In this document: positions 1 to 7,663 of the stretch, one piece after another
Layout: each line of letters starts with the position of its first letter
How positions within the stretch are numbered: position 1 is the stretch's first letter
Assembly (NCBI RefSeq): GCF_030581005.1
Contig: NZ_JAUQSX010000021.1
Coordinates: 1-61,211, forward strand
Direction: 5' to 3'
Source: Hymenobacter mellowenesis
Lineage (GTDB): Bacteria > Bacteroidota > Bacteroidia > Cytophagales > Hymenobacteraceae
DNA length: 61,211 bases
Translations under genes and position numbers: made by a program
The notes under the pieces: model-generated
The model's database searches: none
Seen by the model: only the letters and a program-made list of their open reading frames with translations
What the model was told of the DNA's origin: nothing

Positions 1-61
1 CACTGACGATGCACGCGGCCCGTATTAAAATTGTCATCGACAAGCACAACCTCACTCTGAA

Positions 62-286
62 TTAGACCACCGCCAAAAATTCAATAGATTCTAAGGCCAT
101 CCTTTTGGTGCCGTTGGACCAACTAGCCCTATTCAATTGTAGGGTTTGAGAACTTGATACAGCAAATTGAACCCCCTGTATAAAACTGCTTTTGCCAGAG
201 TTGTTCGCACCTATAAAAATATTAATAGGGCCCAAGACCAGATTCGCTTTATCTATCTTCTTAAATTTCTCGATTGTGATTTCCAT
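62..286 (-). pseudogene. N-terminal fragment of an AAA/OLD-like ATPase
   Basis: The 74-codon frame encodes the N-terminus of an SMC/OLD-like AAA ATPase. It opens with a beta strand, then a Walker A loop at residues 26-34 (GANNSGKSS), followed by the helix and the conserved 'S-Q-T-L' stretch typical of predicted ATP-binding proteins of this kind. Full-length relatives run to several hundred residues, but here the frame closes after ...EFLAVV. The frame shifted by one base stays open to the window edge without any match I recognise, so this could be a frameshift or a rearrangement junction. The fragment is much more AT-rich than its neighbours, suggesting transfer. Because the window starts just downstream, I cannot tell a truncated gene from a sequencing indel. 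Confidence 0.6.
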
Positions 287-407
287 AAATATTTCTGATT
301 TTTTTAATCTAGGCTAAAGTAACAGTAAAAAGTGATACTAACAGATTACTCGAATGATGTAGTTGCCTACGCCCGCGTCTCCAGTCAACCCCGCGAAGCT
401 GCCGCCG

Positions 408-1007
408 CTACCCAACGTGCTTCCCATCAGCTTTATCCACCAGCGTGCGCTCAATGCGCCGGTCGGGGATGAGCCACATCAGCGCCACGGCTACGTAGAT
501 GCCACCCGCCACCCACGGCTGCCAGAAGCTGGCCGCGATGCCCGCTAGGTAAAGCACGGGCGAGGCCTTGCCCTTGAAATCGCGCCCGACGGCGCGGGCC
601 AGCGTCGAGTGCGGCCCTTCGAGCGCGATAATGAGGCTCTGCAAAACCCAGTAGGCCGCGCCGGCCATCAGCAGTATGGCGCCGTATACGGCCAGCGTGG
701 CGGGGGCGAAGTGGTTTTCGCCCATCCAGCCGGTGGCGAAGGGCACCAGCGACAGCCAGAACAGCAGGTGCAGATTTGCCCACAGCACGCCGCCGGAAAT
801 TCGGCTCGTGCAGGCCAGCATCATGTGGTGGTTGTTCCAGTAAATGCCGACGTAGAGAAAGCTCAGCACGTAGCTGAGCACCACGGGCAGTAGCGGGCGC
901 AAGGCCGCAAAGTCGGCCCCATGCGGCACCTTGATTTCCAGCACCATGATGGTGAGGATGATGGCGAGCACGCCATCGCTGAAAGCTTCGAGTCGTTGTT
1001 TATGCAT
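408..1007 (-). CDS. TMEM175/DUF1211 family membrane protein
   Basis: The 199-residue integral membrane protein belongs to the TMEM175 (DUF1211) family, whose characterised bacterial members are potassium-selective channels built from six-helix repeats. The hallmark appears at the start: R5, then FSDGV (residues 8-12), the conserved family sequence of the first helix, followed by about six hydrophobic segments and the family motif WNNHH near residue 58. I start at the ATG at 1007 because the longer frame extends into a hairpin repeat and adds 46 residues without similarity to the family. It is transcribed divergently from the nucleotidyltransferase at 1228, with repeat copy 1 between them. The substrate in this organism is inferred from the family only. 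Confidence 0.85.
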   Translation of the reverse strand: MHKQRLEAFSDGVLAIILTIMVLEIKVPHGADFAALRPLLPVVLSYVLSFLYVGIYWNNHHMMLACTSRISGGVLWANLHLLFWLSLVPFATGWMGENHFAPATLAVYGAILLMAGAAYWVLQSLIIALEGPHSTLARAVGRDFKGKASPVLYLAGIAASFWQPWVAGGIYVAVALMWLIPDRRIERTLVDKADGKHVG

Positions 1008-1106
1008 GCGGGGTTTGCGGCGGACTGCCGGAGGGGCAGTGCGTGCGTTGCGAAAGTAGCGCGACGCAGCGGCCCCTACTACTTTCGTGGCGTATACTTC
1101 GTTGAA

Positions 1107-1207
1107 CGTCATGCTGAGCGCAGTCGAAGCATCTCTACCGCACAACTAATCCTGTCGATTGGATTTACTGCTGCGGTAAAGATGCTTCGACTGCGCTCAG
1201 CATGACG
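1107..1207. repeat. Hairpin repeat element, copy 1
   Basis: Inverted repeat with 36-nt arms (1107-1142 and 1172-1207), one mismatch, and a 29-nt loop. The outer ends are CGTCATGCTGAG / CTCAGCATGACG and the inner ends GAAGCATCT / AGATGCTTC. It lies between divergent genes and is one of eight related elements in the window. Confidence 0.9.
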
Positions 1208-1227
1208 GCCTTCCAGATAATTTCCCC

Positions 1228-2004
1228 ATGCAAACCCGCGTTTCCACCGCCCTGCGCCAGCTCGAAGCCACCCACGGCATCCGCATTCTCTACGCCTGCG
1301 AGTCGGGCAGCCGGGCCTGGGGCTTTCCCTCGCCCGATTCGGACTTTGACGTCCGCTTCATTTACTGCCACCCGCCGGCCTGGTACCTTACCCTGGACGA
1401 AGGCCGCGACACCCTGAATTTCCCCGTCGATGACGAGCTGGACCTCGCCGGCTGGGAATTGCGCAAGGCCCTGCGCCTGCTGCGTGCCTCCAACGCGGCA
1501 CTGTTTGAATGGCTGCAATCGCCGGTGCGCTACCACGAGGCCCTAGCTTTCCGGGCGCGGCTGGCCGACCTCCAGCCCGCCGCCTTCAACCGCAAAGCCG
1601 GCCTGCATCACTACCTGGGCCAGCTTCGGCGGGGGCTGGAGGAGGACCTGACCGGGGAAGAAGTGCGCCTCAAACGCCTTTTTTACGCCCTGCGCTCGGC
1701 CCTGGCCGCGCGCTGGATTCGGGAGCGGCCCACGGTGCCGCCCATGGAGTTTGCGCCGCTGCGGGAGCTGCTGCCCGCTGCCTTGCAGCCCGATGTGGCC
1801 GCGCTGCTGGCCCGCAAAGCCACCGCCGACGAGAAGACCCGGGTAGCCCATCCGGCCGCGCTGGTCGAATTTCTGCAAGCCGAGCTGGCGGCCGGCCAGG
1901 CGGCCCGCGATACGCTGCCGGTACTGCGGCCCGGCAACGTGGCCAGCGAGCTGGATGTGTTGTTTCAGGCCCTGATTAGCGAGGCATTTGCCGGCGAAGA
2001 ATAA
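1228..2004 (+). CDS. RlaP-like nucleotidyltransferase (first of a tandem pair)
   Basis: The 258-residue protein belongs to the DNA polymerase beta superfamily, RlaP/YcgL type (Pfam Nuc-transf, PF10127). The nucleotide-binding signature is GSRAWGFPSPDSDFDVR at residues 27-43, with G27-S28 and the metal-binding acidic residues D39 and D41 of the DSDFD core. RlaP proteins elsewhere occur with RNA-repair genes such as RNA ligases, but none is visible here, so the substrate is unknown. The ATG is preceded by TAATTTCC, a weak promoter-like match. The next gene, 12 nt downstream, encodes a second divergent member, so the two are very probably co-transcribed. Confidence 0.85.
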   Translation: MQTRVSTALRQLEATHGIRILYACESGSRAWGFPSPDSDFDVRFIYCHPPAWYLTLDEGRDTLNFPVDDELDLAGWELRKALRLLRASNAALFEWLQSPVRYHEALAFRARLADLQPAAFNRKAGLHHYLGQLRRGLEEDLTGEEVRLKRLFYALRSALAARWIRERPTVPPMEFAPLRELLPAALQPDVAALLARKATADEKTRVAHPAALVEFLQAELAAGQAARDTLPVLRPGNVASELDVLFQALISEAFAGEE

Positions 2005-2016
2005 ATTGAAAATAAG

Positions 2017-3090
2017 ATGACCATTGCGGACCTGCGTAGCCAGAAATTAATTCTTTTCGAAGCCATCAGCGGCAGCCGCGCCTATGGTACCAATTTACCG
2101 CATTCGGATACCGATTTGAAAGGGGTATTTGTGCTGCCGGAAGCCCAGTTTTATGGACTGGATTACATTCCTCAAGTAGCCAATGAAACCAACGACGAAG
2201 TATTCTACGAGTTGCGCCGTTTCGTGGAATTATTGCTGAAAAATAACCCCACTGTATTAGAGTTATTAGGTACGCCGGCCGATTGTGTTATCTACAAACA
2301 CCCGCTTTTCGAACAGTTTCAAGCCGCTGATTTCCTTTCCAAGCTCTGCCGCCAAAGCTTTGCCGAATACGCGGTGGCGCAAATTCGCAAAGCCAAGGGC
2401 CTCAATAAGAAAATAAACCATCCCGAGCCGCCGGCCCGCAAATCGGTGCTCGATTTCTGTTACGTGACGGTGGGCGCGGGGGCCCAGCCCGTGGCGAGTT
2501 GGCTGGCCCGGCAGGGCTACGAAGTAGCGCAGTGCGGCCTGGCCAACGTGCCGCATCTCACCGATTTATACGCCCTGTTTGTCGATGCCACACCGGAGCG
2601 CCTGCACCATTACCGCGGCCTGGTGCGCGACGCCGAAACCTCGCAGGATGTGCAGCTGTCGGCCGTGCCAAAAGGGGAGGAGCCCGTGGCGTATTTGTCG
2701 TTCAACCGCAACGGCTACAGCACGTACTGCCGCGTGTTTCGCGAGTACTGGGAGTGGGTGGAAAAGCGCAACGCCGAGCGTTACCAGAACACCGTGCAGC
2801 ACGGCAAAAATTATGATGCCAAAAATATGCTGCACGTATTTCGCCTGTTGCAAATGGCGGAGGAAATTGCCGCAAGCGGGGTATTGAATGTGCGGCGCCC
2901 CAACCGGGAATTTCTGTTGCAAATCCGGCGCGGCGAATTTGATTACGAAGAGCTGGTAGCCGAAGCAGAAAAGCTGGTGGACCGGGTCGACGGCGCATTC
3001 GCTAAATCAGACCTGCCGGCAATGCCGGACAAAGCAACCGCCGAGCAGCTGCTGCGCCGGGTGCGCCGGGAATTTTATCGGACTGGATGA
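2017..3090 (+). CDS. RlaP-like nucleotidyltransferase (second of a tandem pair)
   Basis: The 357-residue protein is a second RlaP-type nucleotidyltransferase. GSRAYGTNLPHSDTDLKG occupies residues 19-36, with metal-binding D31 and D33. It has a longer C-terminal region than the upstream paralogue and shares little sequence with it outside the signature, so this is an old duplication or a pairing of two subfamilies rather than a recent copy. The C-terminal part is charged and helical (residues 230-357) with no further domain I recognise. Both catalytic sites look intact. The role could be nucleotide transfer to RNA or to a protein, and the sequence cannot decide between these. Confidence 0.85.
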   Translation: MTIADLRSQKLILFEAISGSRAYGTNLPHSDTDLKGVFVLPEAQFYGLDYIPQVANETNDEVFYELRRFVELLLKNNPTVLELLGTPADCVIYKHPLFEQFQAADFLSKLCRQSFAEYAVAQIRKAKGLNKKINHPEPPARKSVLDFCYVTVGAGAQPVASWLARQGYEVAQCGLANVPHLTDLYALFVDATPERLHHYRGLVRDAETSQDVQLSAVPKGEEPVAYLSFNRNGYSTYCRVFREYWEWVEKRNAERYQNTVQHGKNYDAKNMLHVFRLLQMAEEIAASGVLNVRRPNREFLLQIRRGEFDYEELVAEAEKLVDRVDGAFAKSDLPAMPDKATAEQLLRRVRREFYRTG

Positions 3091-3123
3091 TTGGCTGGAC
3101 TTGCGGTATCAGAGGAGTCGGAA

Positions 3124-3170
3124 AAATGTATCATAAGTTTCAATAATTATTGAAACTTATGATACATTTG
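3124..3170. promoter_or_regulatory. 46-bp perfect palindrome with embedded promoter (putative operator)
   Basis: Positions 3124-3169 form a perfect 46-bp palindrome with no loop; its core 3138-3155 reads TTTCAATAATTATTGAAA. The right end contains TACATTTG (3163-3170), an exact match to the Bacteroidota -7 box TAnnTTTG, with TTTC at 3138-3141 as a possible -33 element 21 nt upstream. A dimeric repressor bound here would cover the promoter of the operon beginning at 3234, which encodes a MarR-type (GbsR) regulator. A role as terminator for the upstream pair is an alternative. Confidence 0.6.
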
Positions 3171-3233
3171 CTTTGCCCAATGGCAATGCCCCGAAACGAA
3201 TCGGCCGGTAATTGAGCTCCAGGGCACAGGAGC

Positions 3234-4151
3234 ATGGAACAGCCTAAGATTGTCATTGCCGGCGGGAACGGGTTTCTGGGCAGGCACTTGCGTCAACACT
3301 TTGAGCAGCTTGGCTATCGGGTGGTCGTCATCGCCCGGCGCGTGGCTCCGGGGCCCAATGCCATGGTGTGGAATGCCCGAACCCTAGGCCCCTGGGCCGC
3401 CGAGCTGGAAGGCGCCAAAGTACTGGTGAACCTGGCCGGCCGCACCGTCGATTGCCGGTACAACGAAGCCAACAAGCGCGAAATCGTCGCCAGCCGGGTG
3501 GATAGCACCCGCGTGCTGGGCCAGGCGGTGGCGGCCTGCGCCGTGCCGCCCCGGGTGTGGCTCAACTCGTCAACCGCCACTGTTTACGCCCACACCGAAG
3601 GCGATAAACCCGCCAATACCGAAGCCGCGGGCCTCATCGGAACCGGTTTCTCGGTGGCGGTAGCCAAGGCGTGGGAACAGGCTTTCCACGACTGCCACAC
3701 GCCCGCTACCCGCCAGGTGGCGCTGCGCACGTCCATTGTGCTGGGGCGCGATGGGGGCGCTTTCCCGGTGATAGCCCGGCTGGCCCGCCTGGGTTTGTGC
3801 ACACCGCAGGGCACCGGGCGGCAATGGATAAGCTGGCTGCACATCCAGGATTTTTGCCGCGCCGTGGAGTTTCTGGCCACCAAAACGAACGAAGCCGGTG
3901 CCTTCAATATCTGCGCACTAAACCCGCTGACCAACCGCGACTTCAACCACCTGCTTCAACAGCAGTTCCGGCCGTGGCTGCGGCTGCCCCAGCCCCGCTG
4001 GCTGCTTGAAATCGGTGCGTTCGCGCTGCGCACCGAAACCGAACTGATTCTGAAAAGCCGAAAGGTGTATCCGGAGCGGCTGCTGGCGCTGGGATTTCAA
4101 TTTGAGTACCCGGCCTGCGAAGCAGCGATAAAAGATTTGCTGCATGACTAG
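3234..4151 (+). CDS. TIGR01777 family NAD(P)-dependent oxidoreductase
   Basis: The 305-residue protein is a short-chain dehydrogenase/epimerase of the TIGR01777 (YfcH/SulA-like) group. A Rossmann nucleotide-binding motif GGNGFLG is at residues 10-16, and the C-terminal ~50 residues match the DUF1731 tail typical of the family, ending near the conserved 'P.R.L.LGF.F.YP' region. The physiological substrate of the family is not established. It is the first gene of an operon with a small membrane protein (8-nt overlap) and a GbsR/MarR regulator, and is preceded by a palindromic operator-like site. Length is normal and no residue is obviously missing. Confidence 0.88.
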   Translation: MEQPKIVIAGGNGFLGRHLRQHFEQLGYRVVVIARRVAPGPNAMVWNARTLGPWAAELEGAKVLVNLAGRTVDCRYNEANKREIVASRVDSTRVLGQAVAACAVPPRVWLNSSTATVYAHTEGDKPANTEAAGLIGTGFSVAVAKAWEQAFHDCHTPATRQVALRTSIVLGRDGGAFPVIARLARLGLCTPQGTGRQWISWLHIQDFCRAVEFLATKTNEAGAFNICALNPLTNRDFNHLLQQQFRPWLRLPQPRWLLEIGAFALRTETELILKSRKVYPERLLALGFQFEYPACEAAIKDLLHD

Positions 4152-4383
4152 AAACCTTTGCCAACGGCTACTAGCATCCCGTAAATTTAGTTCGCTGCTC
4201 ATCACGGCAGGATTTCTAATTTTTCTGATTCCCTTATTTCAGCTCCCTGGCGCGGTATTGCTGCTATTGGGAAGCTTTGTTAATGTAGCATCCCCCAGAA
4301 CCCATCGGCAAAAAGTGCTCTGGTTACTGCCATTGATACTTCATATGCTATTGGTCGTAGCCATTATTGCCTTTCAGCGCTAA
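4144..4383 (+). CDS. Small two-helix membrane protein
   Basis: The 79-residue hypothetical protein has two clear hydrophobic segments, residues 17-45 and 59-76, separated by a short basic loop (PRTHRQK). Its ATG overlaps the last 8 nt of the upstream oxidoreductase gene, which argues for translational coupling and that this is a real gene. It sits between the TIGR01777 enzyme and the regulator, so it is probably part of the same regulon. I do not recognise a family and no catalytic motif is visible. The base composition is more AT-rich than the flanking genes. Confidence 0.65.
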   Translation: MTRNLCQRLLASRKFSSLLITAGFLIFLIPLFQLPGAVLLLLGSFVNVASPRTHRQKVLWLLPLILHMLLVVAIIAFQR

Positions 4384-4400
4384 TCTTTTCATTTAATCCA

Positions 4401-4946
4401 ATGGCTTCCAGTAGTTCCGAAGATTCAAACACGCTTCCTATTTCCTTGGCCGAAGCCCGTTCCCAATTCATCCACCTGTGGGGCGTGACTGGGGCTAGCT
4501 GGGGCGTGAGCAAAACCCTGGCCCAGGTGCACGCCTTGCTGCTGGTGAGTCCGGCCGCCCTGAGCACGGAGGACCTGATGGCCCAGCTAAAAATTTCACG
4601 CGGCAATGCCAGCATGACCGTGCGCGAACTGCTCGATTGGGGCCTGATTTACAAAGAACTGCGCCCCGGAGACCGCCGCGAGTTCTTCGTAGCTGAAAAA
4701 GACATGCTGCAAGTGACGCGCTGCATCATCCGGGCCCGCAAGCGCCGCGAGCTCGACCAGATGAAGCGCCGCCTCGACCAGCTGGCCGCCGTGCCCGGCG
4801 ATGCGGCCGATGCCGACTACAAAGCCTTTCACACGGCCCTGGCCGATATCAAGCAGCTGGCCGACGTGTCGGATAAGTTGCTTTCCCGGCTCATGCAGGC
4901 CGAGAGAAGCTGGTTTTGGAATACGTTTATCAAGCTGTTTGTGTAA
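4401..4946 (+). CDS. GbsR/MarR family transcriptional regulator
   Basis: The 181-residue regulator has the architecture of GbsR-like members of the MarR superfamily. A winged helix-turn-helix lies at about residues 35-105 (ALLLVSPAALSTEDLMAQL, then KISRGNASMTVRELLDWGL as the recognition region) and a helical dimerisation tail follows at 110-181. Such proteins bind palindromic operators as dimers. The 46-bp palindrome upstream of the operon start (3124-3169) is the obvious candidate site, making this a probable autoregulated operon; this is inference. The gene begins 17 nt after the small membrane protein and is followed closely by an ADP-ribosylglycohydrolase with its own promoter-like box. 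Confidence 0.85.
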   Translation: MASSSSEDSNTLPISLAEARSQFIHLWGVTGASWGVSKTLAQVHALLLVSPAALSTEDLMAQLKISRGNASMTVRELLDWGLIYKELRPGDRREFFVAEKDMLQVTRCIIRARKRRELDQMKRRLDQLAAVPGDAADADYKAFHTALADIKQLADVSDKLLSRLMQAERSWFWNTFIKLFV

Positions 4947-4955
4947 CCTGGTTTC

Positions 4956-4963
4956 TACCTTGC
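4956..4963 (+). promoter_or_regulatory. Promoter -7-like box TACCTTGC abutting a start codon
   Basis: TACCTTGC resembles the Bacteroidota -7 consensus TAnnTTTG and ends only 4 nt before the ATG at 4968, which would make the transcript nearly or fully leaderless. No convincing -33 element is seen. Confidence 0.35.
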
Positions 4964-4967
4964 ACCT

Positions 4968-5912
4968 ATGCAAAATTCCCTCGAATCTGCCGCCCGAGCT
5001 GCCCTGCTGGGCCTGGCCGTGGGCGATGCCCTCGGCGTTCCCGTCGAATTCCAGAGCCGTGCCGCCCGCCGCCTCGACCCCGTAGTGACCATGCGCGAAT
5101 ACGGCACCCATAATCAGCCCGCCGGCACCTGGTCCGACGATTCCTCCCTTACTTTCTGCCTGGCTCAGGCGCTGGCCGATGGCTTCACGCTCGGCAAAGC
5201 CGCCGATTACAGCCGCCGCTGGTACTACGAGCAGCTCTGGACGCCCCACGGCACCGTATTCGACATTGGCATCACCACCCGCCAAGCCCTCAGCCGCCTA
5301 AAAGGCGACCCCGACCTCATACTGGCCGGCGGCACCGACGAATACAGCAACGGCAATGGGGCGCTGATGCGGATTCTGCCGCTGGCATTTTATCAGGTGG
5401 ACGCGCCCCTGCAAGAGCGGTTCCAACTCATCCGCGACGTGTCGGCTATCACCCACGGCCATATTCGCTCGGCAGTAGCGTGCTTTCTGTACCTGGAAAT
5501 TGCCCACCACCTACGCGCCGGCTTGGAGCCCGCCGCCGCCTACGCCGAACTATGTCGACAGGCCCCGGTCCAGCTGTATGAGCTGCAAATTCCAGCATCC
5601 GAGGCCGATAAGTTTGAGCGCGTCCTTGATGGCCAGCTGGCCGATTTACCCCAAGCTGCCATCGACAGCGGTGGCTACGTCATGCACACCCTCGAAGCCG
5701 CCCTCTGGTGCCTGCTGCGTCACGACACCTACGCCGCCACCGTGCTGGCCGCCGTGAACCTGGGCGACGATACCGATACCACGGGCGCCGTGGCCGGCGG
5801 CCTGGCCGGGCTGGCCTATGGCGAAGCCGCCATCCCCGCCGAATGGCTGGCCGTGCTGGCCCGCCGGACCGATATTGAGGACCTGGCCGCCCGGTTGGCG
5901 CAGGCAAGTTAG
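4968..5912 (+). CDS. ADP-ribosylglycohydrolase family protein
   Basis: The 314-residue all-helical enzyme is of the ADP-ribosylglycohydrolase (DraG/ARH) family, which removes ADP-ribose from modified proteins or nucleotides using two Mg2+ ions. GDALG is at residues 19-23, the first metal site WSDDSS at 55-60, NGNGALMRILPL near 126-137, and the C-terminal metal motif GDDTDTTGA near 264-272. All expected acidic residues are present. No ADP-ribosyltransferase gene is visible nearby, so the target is unknown. It follows the GbsR regulator by 21 nt and could be read through from that operon, but has its own promoter-like box immediately before the start. Confidence 0.9.
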   Translation: MQNSLESAARAALLGLAVGDALGVPVEFQSRAARRLDPVVTMREYGTHNQPAGTWSDDSSLTFCLAQALADGFTLGKAADYSRRWYYEQLWTPHGTVFDIGITTRQALSRLKGDPDLILAGGTDEYSNGNGALMRILPLAFYQVDAPLQERFQLIRDVSAITHGHIRSAVACFLYLEIAHHLRAGLEPAAAYAELCRQAPVQLYELQIPASEADKFERVLDGQLADLPQAAIDSGGYVMHTLEAALWCLLRHDTYAATVLAAVNLGDDTDTTGAVAGGLAGLAYGEAAIPAEWLAVLARRTDIEDLAARLAQAS

Positions 5913-5931
5913 GCCGCTGCTCGCGCCGGCC

Positions 5932-6031
5932 GCACGAGTACCCCGAAGCTCCGCTTCGGCTCGGCCGAACGAAACCCGAACGAGCAGAAAGCCCTCACGC
6001 AGGCCTAAGCCGAGCTTCAGGGTACTCGTGC
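5932..6031. repeat. Imperfect inverted repeat between convergent genes
   Basis: GCACGAGTACCCCGAAGCT... (from 5932) pairs with ...AGCTTCAGGGTACTCGTGC (ending 6031), arms of about 24 nt with three mismatches. The left arm also contains a small internal hairpin (CGAAGCTCCGCTTCG, 5944-5958). It lies between convergent genes and could terminate both, but it lacks T-runs and is unlike the eight-copy element. Confidence 0.7.
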
Positions 6032-6036
6032 TAACC

Positions 6037-6660
6037 TTAGCGCTTCTGAAAATCCGTCACCAGCAACTGTTCGTCGCAGAAGCCATACTCCGCCGGCACG
6101 TTGGAGCTGAGCAGCAGCGTGCGGCCCACACGGGTGGCCTGCACGTGCTCCTGGTACCAGGCCACGCCGGTGGCGTCGAGGTTGGTGGTGGGCTCGTCGA
6201 GCAGGAGCAGGGGCGCCTCGGCATACAGGGCTAGCCCCAGTTTCAGGCGCTGCTTCATGCCCGACGAAAACTCCCGCACCAGCTGGTGGCGGCCCTTTTC
6301 GAGGTACATGATGCCAATGAGCTTATCGAGCGACACACCGGCTTGCAGCGGTTTGAAGCGGGTATGAAACCGCAACAGCTCCAGCAGCGTCAACTCCTCC
6401 AGCAGCTCCAGGTAAGGCGCGGCATAGGCCAGGTGCTGCGGCACGTCTTCCACGGCTACCGGGCGGCCAGCCAGCGCGTACGTCAGCGTGCCTTCGGTCG
6501 GCAGCAGCTGGCCCGAAATCGTGTTCAGCAGCGTGCTCTTACCGGCGCCGTTGGGGCCGAGCACCGCCGTGGCGCTGCCCGGCCGAAAGGCCCGCGTCAG
6601 CCCTCGGAAAATCCAGTCGCGCTGAAAGCGCTTGCCCAAACCGGTGGCCTCAATATTCAT
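6037..6660 (-). CDS. ABC transporter ATP-binding protein
   Basis: The 207-residue nucleotide-binding domain has Walker A GPNGAGKST at residues 35-43, an ABC signature in the form FSSGMKQR (131-138), Walker B LLLLDEP (151-157) followed by the D-loop N160-L161-D162. The short length and single domain suit an exporter-type ATPase that works with a separately encoded permease, none of which is in the window; the substrate is therefore unknown. It is the last gene of the leftward cluster containing lpxD, lpxC/fabZ and lpxA, separated from lpxA by a period-7 inverted array. Participation in lipid or envelope export is possible but unproven. Confidence 0.88.
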   Translation of the reverse strand: MNIEATGLGKRFQRDWIFRGLTRAFRPGSATAVLGPNGAGKSTLLNTISGQLLPTEGTLTYALAGRPVAVEDVPQHLAYAAPYLELLEELTLLELLRFHTRFKPLQAGVSLDKLIGIMYLEKGRHQLVREFSSGMKQRLKLGLALYAEAPLLLLDEPTTNLDATGVAWYQEHVQATRVGRTLLLSSNVPAEYGFCDEQLLVTDFQKR

Positions 6661-6745
6661 TTATCATCCAACATTTATCATTTAACACCTTCGAGCCGGG
6701 CAGCGCCGCCTGTGAGTTAAATGTTAATTGATACCTGTTAAATGA
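6655..6745. repeat. Period-7 inverted array, ABC ATPase/lpxA junction
   Basis: Degenerate heptamers (TCATTTA/TCATCCA/ACATTTA/TCATTTA) run from about 6658 to 6686 and their complement (GTTAAAT/GTTAATT/GATACCT/GTTAAAT) from 6716 to 6743. The two sides can pair imperfectly around a GC-rich loop. It is the most degraded of four such arrays in this operon. Confidence 0.6.
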
Positions 6746-6748
6746 AAA

Positions 6749-7555
6749 TTACTCGCCTTCTTCCTCGTCGCGCTTGCGCTTGCTTGGGCCTTTGATGATG
6801 CCCCGCGACGCGGCGCGGATGAAATCAACGGCAAATTCGCGCTCGGCCGAGGCCGGCACTTCCGTGGCGATGCGCACCAGCGCTTCCTGCGTGTTCAGGC
6901 CGCCGAGGTACAGCACACGGTAAAGGTGCTGAATGGTGTTCACCTGCTCGTCGTCGTAGCCGCGGCGGCGCAGGCCCACCGAGTTGATGCCGGCGTAGGT
7001 GAGGGGCTCGCGGGCCGCCTTCACGTAGGGCGGCACGTCTTTGCGCACCAGTGAGCCGCCGCCCACAAACGCGTGCGCCCCGATGCTCACAAACTGCTGC
7101 ACCAGCGTGCCGCCGCCCACGATGGCCCAGTCGCCGATGGTGACGTGCCCGGCAATCTGGGTAGCGCCCGAAATCACGCAATGGTCGCCGATGGTGCAGT
7201 CGTGGGCCACGTGCACGTAGGCTTGGAGCAGGCAGTGGGCGCCCACGCGGGTTTCGCCCCGGTCCACGGTGCCGCGGTTCACGGTCACGTATTCGCGCAC
7301 CACGGTGTAGTCGCCTACATGGGCCGTGGTTTTCTCGCCGGCAAATTTCAAATCCTGCGGAATGCCCGCCACTACAGCACCCGGAAAAATCTGGCAGTGC
7401 GCCCCAATCCGGGCCCCGTTCATGATGGTGACGTTGGGCCCAATCCAAGTGCCTTCCCCGATTTCCACGTCCGCCGCGATGGTCGTAAACGGGTCAACGG
7501 TGACGCCCTCCGCCAGGCGGGCATCGGGATGAATAGAGGCGAGGGGGGAAAGCAT
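6749..7555 (-). CDS. lpxA: Acyl-ACP--UDP-N-acetylglucosamine O-acyltransferase
   Basis: The 268-residue cytoplasmic trimeric enzyme catalyses the first step of lipid A synthesis, moving a 3-hydroxyacyl chain from ACP to UDP-GlcNAc. Left-handed beta-helix hexapeptide repeats fill residues 5-185 (for example IGEGTW, IGDHCV, IGDWAI), the LpxA hallmark IPQDLKF is at 65-71, and the catalytic His is probably H118 in HVAHDCTIGDH. The helical C-terminal domain follows, with an unusual charged lysine/glutamate tail (KRKRDEEEGE). It lies downstream of lpxC/fabZ, and the two are separated by a heptamer-array hairpin. Confidence 0.95.
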   Translation of the reverse strand: MLSPLASIHPDARLAEGVTVDPFTTIAADVEIGEGTWIGPNVTIMNGARIGAHCQIFPGAVVAGIPQDLKFAGEKTTAHVGDYTVVREYVTVNRGTVDRGETRVGAHCLLQAYVHVAHDCTIGDHCVISGATQIAGHVTIGDWAIVGGGTLVQQFVSIGAHAFVGGGSLVRKDVPPYVKAAREPLTYAGINSVGLRRRGYDDEQVNTIQHLYRVLYLGGLNTQEALVRIATEVPASAEREFAVDFIRAASRGIIKGPSKRKRDEEEGE

Positions 7556-7565
7556 TCTTCTTTTG

Positions 7566-7655
7566 GAATTAAGAATTAAGAATTAAGAATTAAAAATTGA
7601 AGACCGAGGCTTTGAAGTAGCCAGTGATTCTTAATTCTTAATTCTTAATTCTTAA
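7566..7655. repeat. Period-7 inverted array, lpxA/lpxC junction
   Basis: Four exact GAATTAA heptamers (7566-7593) face four TTCTTAA heptamers (7628-7655). The two sides are nearly perfectly complementary over about 28 bp around a 34-nt loop, so the transcript would form a long hairpin. Confidence 0.95.
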
Positions 7656-7663
7656 TTAAAAAA

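Noticed and set aside
332..472. Open frame containing VVAYARVSSQPRE, like the N-terminus of a serine recombinase
   Set aside because: Only 46 codons, it overlaps the 3' end of the TMEM175-like gene on the other strand, and the residues after VSSQ do not follow the recombinase pattern. Probably chance.
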